Below, one piece after another: positions 9,373-18,197 of a DNA stretch of 64,000 bases (within the stretch, counting starts at the first letter, position 1; the number at the start of each line of letters is the position of its first letter). Source of the stretch: Novosphingobium guangzhouense (GTDB taxonomy: Bacteria > Pseudomonadota > Alphaproteobacteria > Sphingomonadales > Sphingomonadaceae); assembly GCF_002896965.1 (NCBI RefSeq), contig NZ_LYMM01000022.1, positions 62,001 through 126,000 of the forward strand. The letters are read 5' to 3'. Made by a program: the position numbers and the translations under genes. Below the pieces are notes generated by a model. The model was not told the DNA's origin and searched no databases. It saw only the letters and a program-made list of their open reading frames with translations.

Positions 9373-9403
9373 TTCCAACATTTCCAATGTTGGAATTCCA
9401 ACA
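9373..9403. promoter_or_regulatory. Probable integrase arm-type sites at the left end
   Basis: TTCCAACA occurs at 9373-9380 and, as a perfect 16-bp palindrome of two copies back to back, at 9388-9403. The same 8-mer occurs twice within 60 bp of attR in opposite orientations. Short repeats flanking the core on both sides are the usual layout of tyrosine-integrase or Xis arm sites; binding is inferred. Confidence 0.55.
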
Positions 9404-9418
9404 AGCATCGTCTGACTG

Positions 9419-9742
9419 CTACCTTCGGCGCACCCCGCTTAGGTGTTTGCACCGGTTAACGAACACCGTGAGATCGCGGGATCGGCAGTAGCCGTCAGCG
9501 TCGCCAGGGCGAGCAGGCTTGGTTAGGTTCAACCAGAAATCTGCTATCTCTTGCTCGGGAACGACGCGGTTCAGAGAGAGCCAGGCGAGCGCAAGCCGCA
9601 CACCTGGCCCTGCCTGGATCGGCTCTTTGAACGCCGCTTCCGAAGCCTGCTCAACGGCAGTGATGGCGAGCTGGTTGAGGCGATGAGGCGTGGGGCGGGA
9701 TATTTCCACAACAAACTCCATGCTGGAACAAACATGGAACAT
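9419..9742 (-). CDS. Hypothetical phage protein near attL
   Basis: About 107 residues from ATG 9742, which has an AAAGGG stretch upstream; a start at 9721 (MEFVVEI) or 9802 is also possible. No domain was recognised. The readable part (RLNQLAITAVEQASEAAFKEPIQAGPGVRLALAWLSLN) is helical. It follows the lysis genes on the same strand and overlaps neither. Cargo (moron) function is possible because of its terminal position, but nothing in the sequence shows it. Confidence 0.5.
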   Translation of the reverse strand: MFHVCSSMEFVVEISRPTPHRLNQLAITAVEQASEAAFKEPIQAGPGVRLALAWLSLNRVVPEQEIADFWLNLTKPARPGDADGYCRSRDLTVFVNRCKHLSGVRRR

Positions 9743-9755
9743 GCATGCGCACCCT

Positions 9756-10052
9756 TTAGTGATTCGGGGAAGCCCCGTTGACCTGCCGCGCCCGAGCGTC
9801 ATGGGCCCGGATCGCGTCCACTTTCTCAGCGCACTCCTTCAGGTTCTTTTTATTGAGGTTCCGGCTGGTCACGATATCGCCGGTCTGCACCAACTCAATG
9901 TCGCGCGTATCGCACCGCTCCAGCAGGCCTGCCGGCATGCCGCGATAGGTCGACGGCTGCGGCGCACTGGCGATCTCAGTTGGCGTTGAGCAGCCTGCGC
10001 AGCTCAGCAGGGATAGGGCGAGACATATATTCCCGAACTTCAGCATTTTCAT
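9756..10052 (-). CDS. Outer-membrane spanin lipoprotein (Rz1-like)
   Basis: 98 residues with a signal sequence ending in the lipobox SCAGC (Cys about residue 21), so the mature protein is a lipoprotein. It begins inside the 3' end of the Rz-like gene in another reading frame (77-bp overlap), the classic Rz/Rz1 arrangement. O-spanins join the inner-membrane spanin across the periplasm and fuse the two membranes at the last step of lysis. Unlike lambda Rz1 it is only partly nested and not proline-rich, but position and lipobox are diagnostic. Confidence 0.8.
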   Translation of the reverse strand: MKMLKFGNICLALSLLSCAGCSTPTEIASAPQPSTYRGMPAGLLERCDTRDIELVQTGDIVTSRNLNKKNLKECAEKVDAIRAHDARARQVNGASPNH

Positions 10053-10365
10053 CCCTCAGTTTCTGCAGCTGCATCGCGGCCGCGGCGTTCTGGCTCTGGA
10101 TCAGCGCAAGCTTGTCCTGGAGGAGCAGGACATTGCGTTGCTCCAGATCCCGCAATTGGTTTTGCCGACGCTCCCAGGCACCCCAGTTCTTGTTCGCCTC
10201 GGCAAGCCGGCTGATTTGCGCATCTCTGGTCGCGAGTTGATCATCCTGCCGCTGGATGTGCATCCACCCAACGATGCCGGCGCCGATACCGCAAACGGCG
10301 AGCACGCCCACCATGGCGAACAGTTCCGACTTGATCGACGTAAGTAGATTGCCCAGCCACTTCAT
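9976..10365 (-). CDS. Inner-membrane spanin (Rz-like)
   Basis: 129 residues from ATG 10365. One N-terminal membrane segment (about residues 15-35, LFAMVGVLAVCGIGAGIVGW) is followed by a long periplasmic coiled coil (about 38-115). The start overlaps the holin stop codon by 4 bp. Partner of the overlapping Rz1-like lipoprotein in outer-membrane disruption. Confidence 0.82.
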   Translation of the reverse strand: MKWLGNLLTSIKSELFAMVGVLAVCGIGAGIVGWMHIQRQDDQLATRDAQISRLAEANKNWGAWERRQNQLRDLEQRNVLLLQDKLALIQSQNAAAAMQLQKLRDENAEVREYMSRPIPAELRRLLNAN

Positions 10366-10730
10366 GGCCGCTCCTCCTCTTGCGCTTTTGCACCGTCCAC
10401 CCGCCTGTCGGTGTTTGCCCGCAGCGGAATGCCGAACTTCTTGTAGACGATCCGCTCGAGCAGCTGGATCGAGACGGTGGCCCCTAGCCATCCGAATACG
10501 CCCACGACGAAGCCGGTCCACAGATCGTCCAGCTTCACCGCCTGGCACAGGAACGTCACCAGCAAGCCGACGAAGCCCGACGCGGCCATGTTCAGCAGCA
10601 CCCGCCACCGAAGGATTTTGTTGCCCTTGTCGCTTTCACGCATCACGTGCCCAAGCCCGCCACCGGCAGCGGCAACGGCCATAAAGAAGAGCCCCTTGGC
10701 CCACTGCCCCCAATCGACGTGTTCCATCAT
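10362..10730 (-). CDS. Holin-like membrane protein
   Basis: 122 residues with three hydrophobic stretches (about residues 10-27, 43-65 and 70-90) and a charged C-terminal tail ending QEEERP. The middle, LLNMAASGFVGLLVTFLCQAV..LWTGFVVGVFGWLGA, resembles phage holins of the LydA / holin superfamily III type. It lies between endolysin and spanin genes. Holins open the inner membrane to release the endolysin. Confidence 0.75.
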   Translation of the reverse strand: MMEHVDWGQWAKGLFFMAVAAAGGGLGHVMRESDKGNKILRWRVLLNMAASGFVGLLVTFLCQAVKLDDLWTGFVVGVFGWLGATVSIQLLERIVYKKFGIPLRANTDRRVDGAKAQEEERP

Positions 10731-10743
10731 GCCCCTGACTTCC

Positions 10744-11439
10744 TCACGCGGCGGTGAGGAACTGATCGTTCACCCACGCCGCCCTGCCTTGGTAGGTGAT
10801 GCGAACCCAGTCGCCGGTATCCTCCAGCACGGTGACAGCCGCGCCGCGCTTCAACGCCCCCAGCTTCGCCGCCCCGGTCGATGGGCCAATGCGCACGTTG
10901 AGGCCTGATCCGGCGTTGACGACGCGCACGTCAGCCGTCGCGATCGGTAGCGGCTGCTTGACGCACGACGGCACCGCACTCTCATACAGCGCCGCTTCGT
11001 CGGCGCGACGGCTCTTGAGGCCGTTCATCGGCTTGCCGTCATTGTAGATCCAGCGGGCGAACTGATCGGCGGCATCGTCGAAACGGCCAGCCTTGTGCAT
11101 CTGGCCCAGCGTCGCGGACGCGATGGCCCCGGTGTTGTAGTGGAAAGACACCAGCGCATCGAACTGCGCCTGCGTCGTCGGTGCTGCGCCAAGGAACATG
11201 GCGACATCTTCGACGTACTTCACGATATCTACGTCGAAGCGCGCATCGCATTGCGCCTGCGTCCAGATGGTGCCGGGTTTTACGTCAGGCCCGGTCGAAC
11301 CCCATCCGATGGTCCAAGGCTTGCCATCCTTGCTGCCGGGATCGGGATAGGCGTCGAAGCGGCCATCGGCGCGCTTCTTCTCGCAGCCTTCCCACTTCTT
11401 GATCAGCGCTGCGCCGGCCGTGCCGAGTTTATGCGTCAT
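10744..11439 (-). CDS. Endolysin: GH24 lysozyme with SH3b domain
   Basis: 231 residues from ATG 11439 (GGGGA ribosome site upstream; an earlier ATG at 11454 has none). The lysozyme domain (about 1-150) has the catalytic pattern KKWEGCE...YPDPGS..WTIGWGST, with the Glu at residue 17 and the downstream Asp/Thr of the T4-type triad. A C-terminal SH3b domain (about 165-231, LNVRIGPSTGAAKLGALKRGAAVTVLEDTGDWVRITYQGRAAWV) probably binds the wall. No signal or SAR segment is visible, so export depends on the holin. Confidence 0.9.
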   Translation of the reverse strand: MTHKLGTAGAALIKKWEGCEKKRADGRFDAYPDPGSKDGKPWTIGWGSTGPDVKPGTIWTQAQCDARFDVDIVKYVEDVAMFLGAAPTTQAQFDALVSFHYNTGAIASATLGQMHKAGRFDDAADQFARWIYNDGKPMNGLKSRRADEAALYESAVPSCVKQPLPIATADVRVVNAGSGLNVRIGPSTGAAKLGALKRGAAVTVLEDTGDWVRITYQGRAAWVNDQFLTAA

Positions 11440-11462
11440 ATTCGGTGTCCCCATCGATATCG

Positions 11463-12599
11463 TCAGGCGGCCAGCAGCCCCGGCTTGTAGATGTCGAGCA
11501 ATGCTTGCGTGATCGCGATGCGCAGCGCCGCGTTCGCGGCAAGGTTCAAATCGAACGGCACAATCGCCAGCAATGCGATGTCGCCGCAGAACCCGCCGGT
11601 CGGACCTTGAGTGGGCAAACCGGCCGCACCGACCCGCAGATAGCGATTTCCTGCCGTTGCGTTCAGGCTGGTGAAGTTGCCCCCAACACGGTTGTCATTG
11701 AGGACGCCATCCACCCAAAGCCGTGGAGGCGATCCCGGAGCCGGTATGCAGCCGATCGCGACATGCCAAAGGCCATCGCGCTTGTCACCGCCGACCGATG
11801 AGCGCGCCCCATCGCCCTTGTCGTGGAAATTGAGCACCCCCTCGCCTGCAGCCTGGTTGCCAACCCGCATGCCCCAGTACCGGGCATTGCCGGTGTGATA
11901 GACCTCACTTTCCTGCAACTGCGAGCCGAACAGAAAACCGCCGCTCTCCGCTTGCTCCTCGACCGTGGGGCAACGAAATACCGTGATGATCGAGAAACTG
12001 CTGTCCGGGATCATTTGCGCAGTCGGAAGCAGATCAAGAGATCCGCAGTCCGTCGCCATCATCGGCAGGAAGGTGGCACCGCTCCCAGTGCCGTTGGTGG
12101 ATACCTGCTCCAGAAGGCTGGTAGGCTGCTCCGTAAACGAGCCGTAATCCTCGATGACGAAGTTGGCTTCGTTAATGAAAGGTCCGACCGTGTTTGAGCC
12201 GGTCTTGCGGATCACCACGCCGCCCGTCAGTTCGACGGTATCGCCAAGCGCGTACCCCGCGCCACCGGCCGCCGTGAACAGACCTGCAAGCGTCAGCGTC
12301 CGGCGCGTACCGTCATAGCCGAACCGCAGGAAATCCCTGCCGATCGCATTGTCATGCAAATGCACAGGCATCGCATCGCCTGCCGGTATGAAACTGTTTG
12401 GGAAGGATTGGCTATCCAATGCATGCTTCCAACGCACCGGCAGTGTGGACCCCGCCTTTACGCCTTCCACCATTCCGGTGGCATCCCACCATGCGGTGAT
12501 ATTTCCGGCGGCGAGCAGCGCCGCGACGGCGGTGCTTAGCGCCAGCGCCGGCGCACGCTCGTTGGCGGAAGGAGCATTGTTGTGTCGGACAGTAGCCAT
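11463..12599 (-). CDS. LamG-like tail or receptor-binding accessory protein
   Basis: 378 residues, start 12599 with a GAGGAG ribosome site. The C-terminal half has the concanavalin/LamG sandwich pattern (SSFSIITVFRC, then LWHVAIGCIPAPGSPPRLWVDGVLNDNRVGG, a short sugar-binding-like hairpin). The N-terminus is a short Ala-rich helix. It lies 11 bp after the tail fibre gene, so it is most likely a second tip protein or a chaperone/adhesin for the fibre. The homology call is from pattern only. Confidence 0.65.
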   Translation of the reverse strand: MATVRHNNAPSANERAPALALSTAVAALLAAGNITAWWDATGMVEGVKAGSTLPVRWKHALDSQSFPNSFIPAGDAMPVHLHDNAIGRDFLRFGYDGTRRTLTLAGLFTAAGGAGYALGDTVELTGGVVIRKTGSNTVGPFINEANFVIEDYGSFTEQPTSLLEQVSTNGTGSGATFLPMMATDCGSLDLLPTAQMIPDSSFSIITVFRCPTVEEQAESGGFLFGSQLQESEVYHTGNARYWGMRVGNQAAGEGVLNFHDKGDGARSSVGGDKRDGLWHVAIGCIPAPGSPPRLWVDGVLNDNRVGGNFTSLNATAGNRYLRVGAAGLPTQGPTGGFCGDIALLAIVPFDLNLAANAALRIAITQALLDIYKPGLLAA

Positions 12600-12610
12600 G
12601 GAATTGCTCC

Positions 12611-15600
12611 TCAGAGGATAGAGCCGCGCGCAAGCAGTCGCGCAGCAAGGTCGGCATACGGGTGGTCATGGACAGCGAGGCCGCTATCAATGTTGTCGAG
12701 ATACCAGGCGGCGTTCTCGCCAGCGGCCTCGCCGCGAATGCCGTAGTTCGGTTCAAGGCGATCGGGCGCCCATGCCAAGTGGGTATTGCCCGCGCACACG
12801 GGCACGATGAGGTTGCGGCTCTTGAGCGAGAGCGCAGGCCACATCATTTCCATCGGCATTTGGTAGAGCGCGGTTTTGACTTCCTGCCCCGCCCACGGCC
12901 CCTCAACAGCGATACGGTCGTTGTAATTCAGACCAGTGCTGAGGTTGCGTATCCACTGGCGCAGCAGTGGGTGCATGTCCCAACTGTAGCCCCACTTGCC
13001 AATGCTGTGGGCCTTGGTAGGCGTGCCGCCCATCCCAACGGTCGCCTGATCGAAGTAGCTCATCACGTACTGTGCTTCGAGGCGGAGCGCTTCACGGACG
13101 TACATGTAATACGAGAAACCAGCGCCGAACCGGGACGACTGGAACTCATCTCCACAAAGGCCGATCGGACCTTGATAGGCGAACCCCTCCGGACGGGTCA
13201 CATCGTTGAGATCGTCCTGTAGGCCTGCAAGCCCATATTCACGGGCCATAGGGTCGAAGGCCATGAACCAGAGCAAGCTCTTGAACATGAACACGCTGTT
13301 GAGGAGCATCGTCATACGCTTCGGCCAATTGGCCGTGGCGTAGCCGCGCTGGAAATTCAACAGATCAAGTTCATTGAACTGGGAGCGGTTCGTTACCCCG
13401 CCTGCCGTGAACATCGGGTATCGGAAACCAAAGCTGTCATTGTTTCGACCCATCGTCGCTTCCATGTGCGCGCCATCCGACGTGGGCAGATTGATGCGCT
13501 GCACGATGCGCTCGAAGAACGGCAGGCAGTACCGATAATCGTAACCCTCTGGCTTCTCGAACGGCACATAGATGGAAGGATCGCGCGTGAGATTAAGCCG
13601 GAAGTTGTAAGCTTGGTAGTTTCCATCGGCCTGCCCGGCAGTCGCTAGCGGATCATCGAGCAGCACCGGCAGATCGGTCGGGATCGATGCGAAATCGAGC
13701 GCTGAGCCAGACCCGGAATAATACCGATAATCTGTGCTAGTCTTGTCGAACACATGGCGAGGCGACACGCCCGCCCATGGCTCGCCAGTCTCGGCAAAGC
13801 TCTCGCGCCCCACCCGATAACCGGCCGGCCCCAGCTTGGCCGCGCCAAGGTCCATCTCATACGAGCAGTCGATGAACACGTCGCCGGAGATATAGCCGTC
13901 ACGCATGAAGACGCCGCGAGTGATCTTGTCGCCGGTGAGCCCATCAATATCCACCCGCAGGCTGCGCGGGCCGTCAATCTGCACATCCTTCAGGGCAAGG
14001 TCCGCGTAGTCGATGAGAATGTTCTGTGCGACTTGCTCGTAGACGTGCGCTGCGGCCTGATACTTCAGTTCCACGTCAGCCGTGCCAACGATGTCCGCAA
14101 CGCGCTGGAAGTACAGCGAGCGAGTCAGGCCGCCGATGCAGTTGACGCTATCGACACCGCCCTGCAGATTGGTCGGACGGTCGACCATGCCAAGCCCACA
14201 TGCATGCATGCCGCCGAACGCCGGATAAGGCTCAAGCACGCAGACGCTCTTGCCCTGCAGCTTGAGCCGCGCTGTCGCAGTGAGCCCACCCGTGTTGGAG
14301 CCATATATCACGGCATCGAAGTGCTTGCTGCCTGATGCCGTCGCGACACCGTAGGTCCAGCCATCGTCGCCGTACCACCAGCGGCGGCCGCGATCGTCGA
14401 TCACCGATGAAATCCGGCCGTCTGTGAATACGGTTACCTTGACCGCCGTGCCCGCAAAGCCGGGAATGAAGACGACCTTATCGTTCGGATCAACGTCCGT
14501 CTGCACGCGCTCAGGCGAGCCGTTGACCATGAGGTACTGCACCCCATCCGTCGTGGTGAAGCTGGCGATCTGGCCGTTTTCGAACAGCTCCGCACCGGCA
14601 ACATTGAAATCCGGATAGCCGGGGATCACTGCCGCAGGGTAGTTCGTCAGATACTGGGAAACTTCATCGGCCGCCGCCTCTGCAACTTCCGAGTATCCCC
14701 GCGCCGCACCCGCGCTGGCCCAGTCGAGCTTATCGTCTATCAACGTGGCGACGTTCCCGACGTTCTGGAACAGCGCGACGTAATCCTCGCCCGCGCTGCT
14801 TTCGGTCAGATAATACTCACCCGCCCCTTTGAGATAGCGCGTGGTCAGCGCCGCAGCAGCACCGGTCAGGCCCGCTGACGCGGCAAACGACAATGCAGGC
14901 GCGGCGAGCCCGTTGCCCACATACAGGCCGGGGCCGGTGATGGTGATGGCGGTAACCACGCCGCCCGCCACCGTGAACGTGCCGGAAGGGTTGACGGTGA
15001 AGTTACCGCCGGTGAATGCAAGATCGAATGTGCCGTTCGTTCCGCCAGTGCCGGCCGCGCCAATCGCAAGCGCCCCGGTCGCAGCCCCGCGCGGCACGTA
15101 GGTACGGGCGCCGGGGAAGTACCCCTGAGACGAAATAGCCGCCGACGCCGCACGATCGGCATTCAGTTCAGACGCAGCTTCTGCAGCCTCAGCCCCCTCC
15201 TTTGCCGCAAATGCACCATCGCGCGCCAGCTGTGCCTCGGCCCTGGCAATCGCCGCCCGCTGCGCCGCGTCCTCCGCAAAGGCCGGATCATTGGCCACGC
15301 CCTGGATTTTCCCATCCACCAGCGCGAGCACCTGGCCATCGTCGACGTTCGCAACCTCAAGGCCTTCACCGCCCATCGGCACCTTGAACGCTCGATCGAT
15401 ATCCCGGGACAATTCCTGCGTCGTCATTGACAGCTTGTCGAGCGCCTCTTCATGGCTCTGAGCCGGAAAGGTGCCGCTGGTCGGATACTTGGCCTGCTGA
15501 TCCAGCGGCGTCACGCGCCAGGCGCGCAGCCGCGTCCCTGCCGCCGCCGTGACCGCAACGGTTAGCGTGCCGCCCGCATCCGTTTCGCCGCCCGCCACGG

Positions 15601-15760
15601 TGAAATCGATGCCGGCGACGAGATCCACGGTGGATCCGTCGGCAAAGATCCGCACCGCTCGCACGTCGCTGACGTCAAGAAACCGGAAATCCAGCGTAAA
15701 GTTCTTTGAAACGCCGTCCTCGATATGGCTGGAAGACGGGGTTTTCGCCGCGACGGTCAT
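12611..15760 (-). CDS. Tail fibre fused to an FAD-dependent oxidoreductase
   Basis: 1049 residues. Residues 1-130 match the T7 gp17-type virion-anchoring domain (NFTLDFRFLDVSDVRAVRIF, then FPAQSHEEALDKLSMTTQEL). Residues 155-215 are an Ala-rich coiled coil and 220-310 a Gly/Thr-rich beta segment. From about residue 480 to 1020 (DNA 12701-14320) the protein is an FAD-dependent oxidoreductase of the PF12831 type. Evidence for this is the dinucleotide fold FDAVIYGSNTGGLTATARL ending in the acidic VLE, the GGMHACGLGMVD segment, FIDCSYEMDLGA, QAYNFRLNLT..PSIYVPFEKPEGYD, a YVREALRL helix, and the closing NLIVPVCAGNTHLAW...RLEPNYGIRGEAAG. These occur in family order, so the domain looks complete. 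Substrate unknown. No frameshift separates fibre and enzyme. Confidence 0.85.
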   Translation of the reverse strand: MTVAAKTPSSSHIEDGVSKNFTLDFRFLDVSDVRAVRIFADGSTVDLVAGIDFTVAGGETDAGGTLTVAVTAAAGTRLRAWRVTPLDQQAKYPTSGTFPAQSHEEALDKLSMTTQELSRDIDRAFKVPMGGEGLEVANVDDGQVLALVDGKIQGVANDPAFAEDAAQRAAIARAEAQLARDGAFAAKEGAEAAEAASELNADRAASAAISSQGYFPGARTYVPRGAATGALAIGAAGTGGTNGTFDLAFTGGNFTVNPSGTFTVAGGVVTAITITGPGLYVGNGLAAPALSFAASAGLTGAAAALTTRYLKGAGEYYLTESSAGEDYVALFQNVGNVATLIDDKLDWASAGAARGYSEVAEAAADEVSQYLTNYPAAVIPGYPDFNVAGAELFENGQIASFTTTDGVQYLMVNGSPERVQTDVDPNDKVVFIPGFAGTAVKVTVFTDGRISSVIDDRGRRWWYGDDGWTYGVATASGSKHFDAVIYGSNTGGLTATARLKLQGKSVCVLEPYPAFGGMHACGLGMVDRPTNLQGGVDSVNCIGGLTRSLYFQRVADIVGTADVELKYQAAAHVYEQVAQNILIDYADLALKDVQIDGPRSLRVDIDGLTGDKITRGVFMRDGYISGDVFIDCSYEMDLGAAKLGPAGYRVGRESFAETGEPWAGVSPRHVFDKTSTDYRYYSGSGSALDFASIPTDLPVLLDDPLATAGQADGNYQAYNFRLNLTRDPSIYVPFEKPEGYDYRYCLPFFERIVQRINLPTSDGAHMEATMGRNNDSFGFRYPMFTAGGVTNRSQFNELDLLNFQRGYATANWPKRMTMLLNSVFMFKSLLWFMAFDPMAREYGLAGLQDDLNDVTRPEGFAYQGPIGLCGDEFQSSRFGAGFSYYMYVREALRLEAQYVMSYFDQATVGMGGTPTKAHSIGKWGYSWDMHPLLRQWIRNLSTGLNYNDRIAVEGPWAGQEVKTALYQMPMEMMWPALSLKSRNLIVPVCAGNTHLAWAPDRLEPNYGIRGEAAGENAAWYLDNIDSGLAVHDHPYADLAARLLARGSIL

Positions 15761-15761
15761 C

Positions 15762-18197
15762 TCACTGATCCCCTGCTATGTTGGAAAATTCAGGCGCGCG
15801 ATCGGGCGCGGCGTCGCCCGGGGCCCACCAGTAATCTGTGCCCTGCTCATCGGCCCATTTCTGGACCCGGCGCCAGGACTGACGATAAGTCGGGTCAACC
15901 TCCTCCTGGATCTGGTCGGCAATGGCGCGATCGAACGCCGTGCGCAGATACCAAAGGGTTCCCCCGGGGATCTGCGAGCGCGCGAAACGAAATGCCGCAC
16001 CGGAGTGGTTCCTGTTGCGATAGATGTTGGCGATCGCCTCCACGTCGCTGACAAGAGGCCCCGCCAGCGTCCCGGCAAGGCCGCCGCCGGCACGGCTTTC
16101 CGCACTCTTCACAAAGTCTCCGAAGATGCCGAAGCCACCGCCCTGCGCGACTGCCTGCCCCCAAAAGCCGACATTATCAGCCGCGCGCGGATCGCGGCCC
16201 GCAGCAATGTCCTTCAGCCAGATTGCCAGCGCACCCATCGCCGTCGTGCCGATGACCAGGCCGCCCGCGTAGCGAAGACGCTGCGCGCCGGCGAGCTGCA
16301 TCGTGCGTGCCCCATGCTGCAGCAACAGGGATATGCCGAACGACTTGAACAGGAATGCACTCTTGATCAGTTCGCCGTGCCAGGTGCCTCGTGGAGCGAC
16401 ATCGTTGATGATGGCCCGCGTTGCGACGTCCGGCGTGGGCACAGCGAAATCCGCCTCGCGCGCAGCCATCTCCAGCAGGCGGTCACCAAGTTCGCGATCC
16501 TCGATGTTCGCGGGGAATATCCAGTCCACGCCGCGATCGCGTTCAACGGGGGTGGCGCGGATCTGATCCCACTCATCAGCGCCTATGCCGTAACGCTGAA
16601 GCATGCGCTGAAACCCGTCGTCGAGCTTTCCGAACGCCCGCCCGCGCGCATCGGTGATCGCGCCCATCAACTGCATGCCATGCGCCCAGCGCCCGGCCTG
16701 CGTCCAACGTGACAGGCCCGATACGCGGAGCACGCCTTCAGCCAGACGGCGCGAAGTTTCCCCCGTCAGCTCCTCGCCCAGAAACCGCCCTTGCGCCGCC
16801 GTCCGCGAACTCCATTCGTCCGCGATGAGGCCAAGCCGAACGGCCAGCTTCTGATCTTCGATCGAGCCCGGCTTGAACAGCTTGACATAGTCGCCCATCA
16901 TCCGACGCACAGGTAGGCCATTAAACGCGCGCGTCGTCGCACCGAAGGCAAGATCGGTAACGGCGGAAAGGAACGCCCCGCCCAGCTTCGTCGCCGTCTG
17001 CCAGCTGCGCAGCGTGGAAAAACCCAGCGCCAGCGTCCTGTTCTCTGGCCGCTGGCTTGCCCCGGTAATTTCATTGACCAGGCGATCTATCTGCTTTGTC
17101 GCCCCGAAGGCCGCGTCCACCGCCTTGCTGTCCGGCGCCGCATCAACCGCCGCCGATTTCTCGATCGTATCCTTCAGCCACCCGATCGTCGCGCCCGGGT
17201 TCGGTCCAAGGATCTCCAGCATGGCGATATCCTTCGCCATGCCGTCAATGTGCCCCATCATCGCATCGAACGCGGTCGCGGCGCCGAACTGCGACTGGTA
17301 ATCCATCCAGTCGTCGGCCGACTTGAAGACCAGGAAGCGGCTCTCCGCTCGGCGGTTCGCCAGGATCGATGATCCCTGCACGCCCGGATCGCGCTTGCTC
17401 CACCCGTCCGACCGGATCCGATCGAAGGTTTCGCGCAGCGCCTTTTCGAATTCCGCGTCGTTCAGCGGGCGTCCGGTTTCAACGTCGAGGATCCGCGTGC
17501 GATCAAGGCGATCAGCAATTGCCCCCCGCCATGCCTCGTATCCAGCGCGCCGCACCAGGAGCGGATCATGATACTGGGGCAACCCCCAATCCTTAAGGTG
17601 ACCGATATCGCCGCCGGCAGCATTGAAGCGCTGGCGCAGCATCTCGGCCGTCTGCGTCCAGGCGTCGGCCAGCTCGCGCGCAGAAACCTTGCCGGTCGAT
17701 CCGGGCTTGAACAGTTCGCGCACGATGTCGGCCAGCTCGGCCGGGGCGCGCACCTTGCCCATCAGATCGCTGGAATGCTTAGCCAGGATCTGGTTCATGA
17801 TCCCGTGGGCACGCCCCCGGATCGCCCGCATCCGGCCGTCGACGTTGGAATACTTCGCCTTGTCACTGGCAGCCAGAAACGCCGGGCCCGCCGCAGGATC
17901 GATGGTCGCACCGCCACCGGCCGGGCCGCCACCCTTGCCGCCGTTGAAAGAAGCGATGTCTGCTTCGATGCGCTGGCGGGAGGAAACGGCTAGCGCGGCC
18001 AGATGCTTCCTGCGGTTCAGCTGCGCGCGCATCGCCGCAATCGTGCGATCACTGGCCAGGCTGGCGGCCGCCATCATCGGCATGTCGCGCTGCAGGCCAT
18101 CCAGGTGGCGCTTGTAAAGCCGATCAGCCTCGGCCGCCTGCCCCTTTGATATCCTGCCCTCTGCAACCAGGCCCTGCACGCAAACCGAAATACTCAT
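15762..18197 (-). CDS. Large internal virion (ejection) protein
   Basis: 811 residues; its ATG overlaps the stop codon of the transglycosylase-bearing protein (ATGA). It is mostly helical with a few amphipathic/hydrophobic stretches near the C-terminus (LVIGTTAMGALAIWL). In position it corresponds to the C-terminal portion of T7 gp16, the protein that forms the DNA ejection channel; here the transglycosylase is encoded by the preceding gene, as if gp16 were split in two. No catalytic motif was recognised. Confidence 0.7.
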   Translation of the reverse strand: MSISVCVQGLVAEGRISKGQAAEADRLYKRHLDGLQRDMPMMAAASLASDRTIAAMRAQLNRRKHLAALAVSSRQRIEADIASFNGGKGGGPAGGGATIDPAAGPAFLAASDKAKYSNVDGRMRAIRGRAHGIMNQILAKHSSDLMGKVRAPAELADIVRELFKPGSTGKVSARELADAWTQTAEMLRQRFNAAGGDIGHLKDWGLPQYHDPLLVRRAGYEAWRGAIADRLDRTRILDVETGRPLNDAEFEKALRETFDRIRSDGWSKRDPGVQGSSILANRRAESRFLVFKSADDWMDYQSQFGAATAFDAMMGHIDGMAKDIAMLEILGPNPGATIGWLKDTIEKSAAVDAAPDSKAVDAAFGATKQIDRLVNEITGASQRPENRTLALGFSTLRSWQTATKLGGAFLSAVTDLAFGATTRAFNGLPVRRMMGDYVKLFKPGSIEDQKLAVRLGLIADEWSSRTAAQGRFLGEELTGETSRRLAEGVLRVSGLSRWTQAGRWAHGMQLMGAITDARGRAFGKLDDGFQRMLQRYGIGADEWDQIRATPVERDRGVDWIFPANIEDRELGDRLLEMAAREADFAVPTPDVATRAIINDVAPRGTWHGELIKSAFLFKSFGISLLLQHGARTMQLAGAQRLRYAGGLVIGTTAMGALAIWLKDIAAGRDPRAADNVGFWGQAVAQGGGFGIFGDFVKSAESRAGGGLAGTLAGPLVSDVEAIANIYRNRNHSGAAFRFARSQIPGGTLWYLRTAFDRAIADQIQEEVDPTYRQSWRRVQKWADEQGTDYWWAPGDAAPDRAPEFSNIAGDQ

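Noticed and set aside
12611..15760. Possible diversity-generating retroelement, because related BPP-1-like phages carry one at the tail fibre
   Set aside because: No reverse transcriptase gene and no near-identical template/variable repeat pair were seen in or around the fibre gene.
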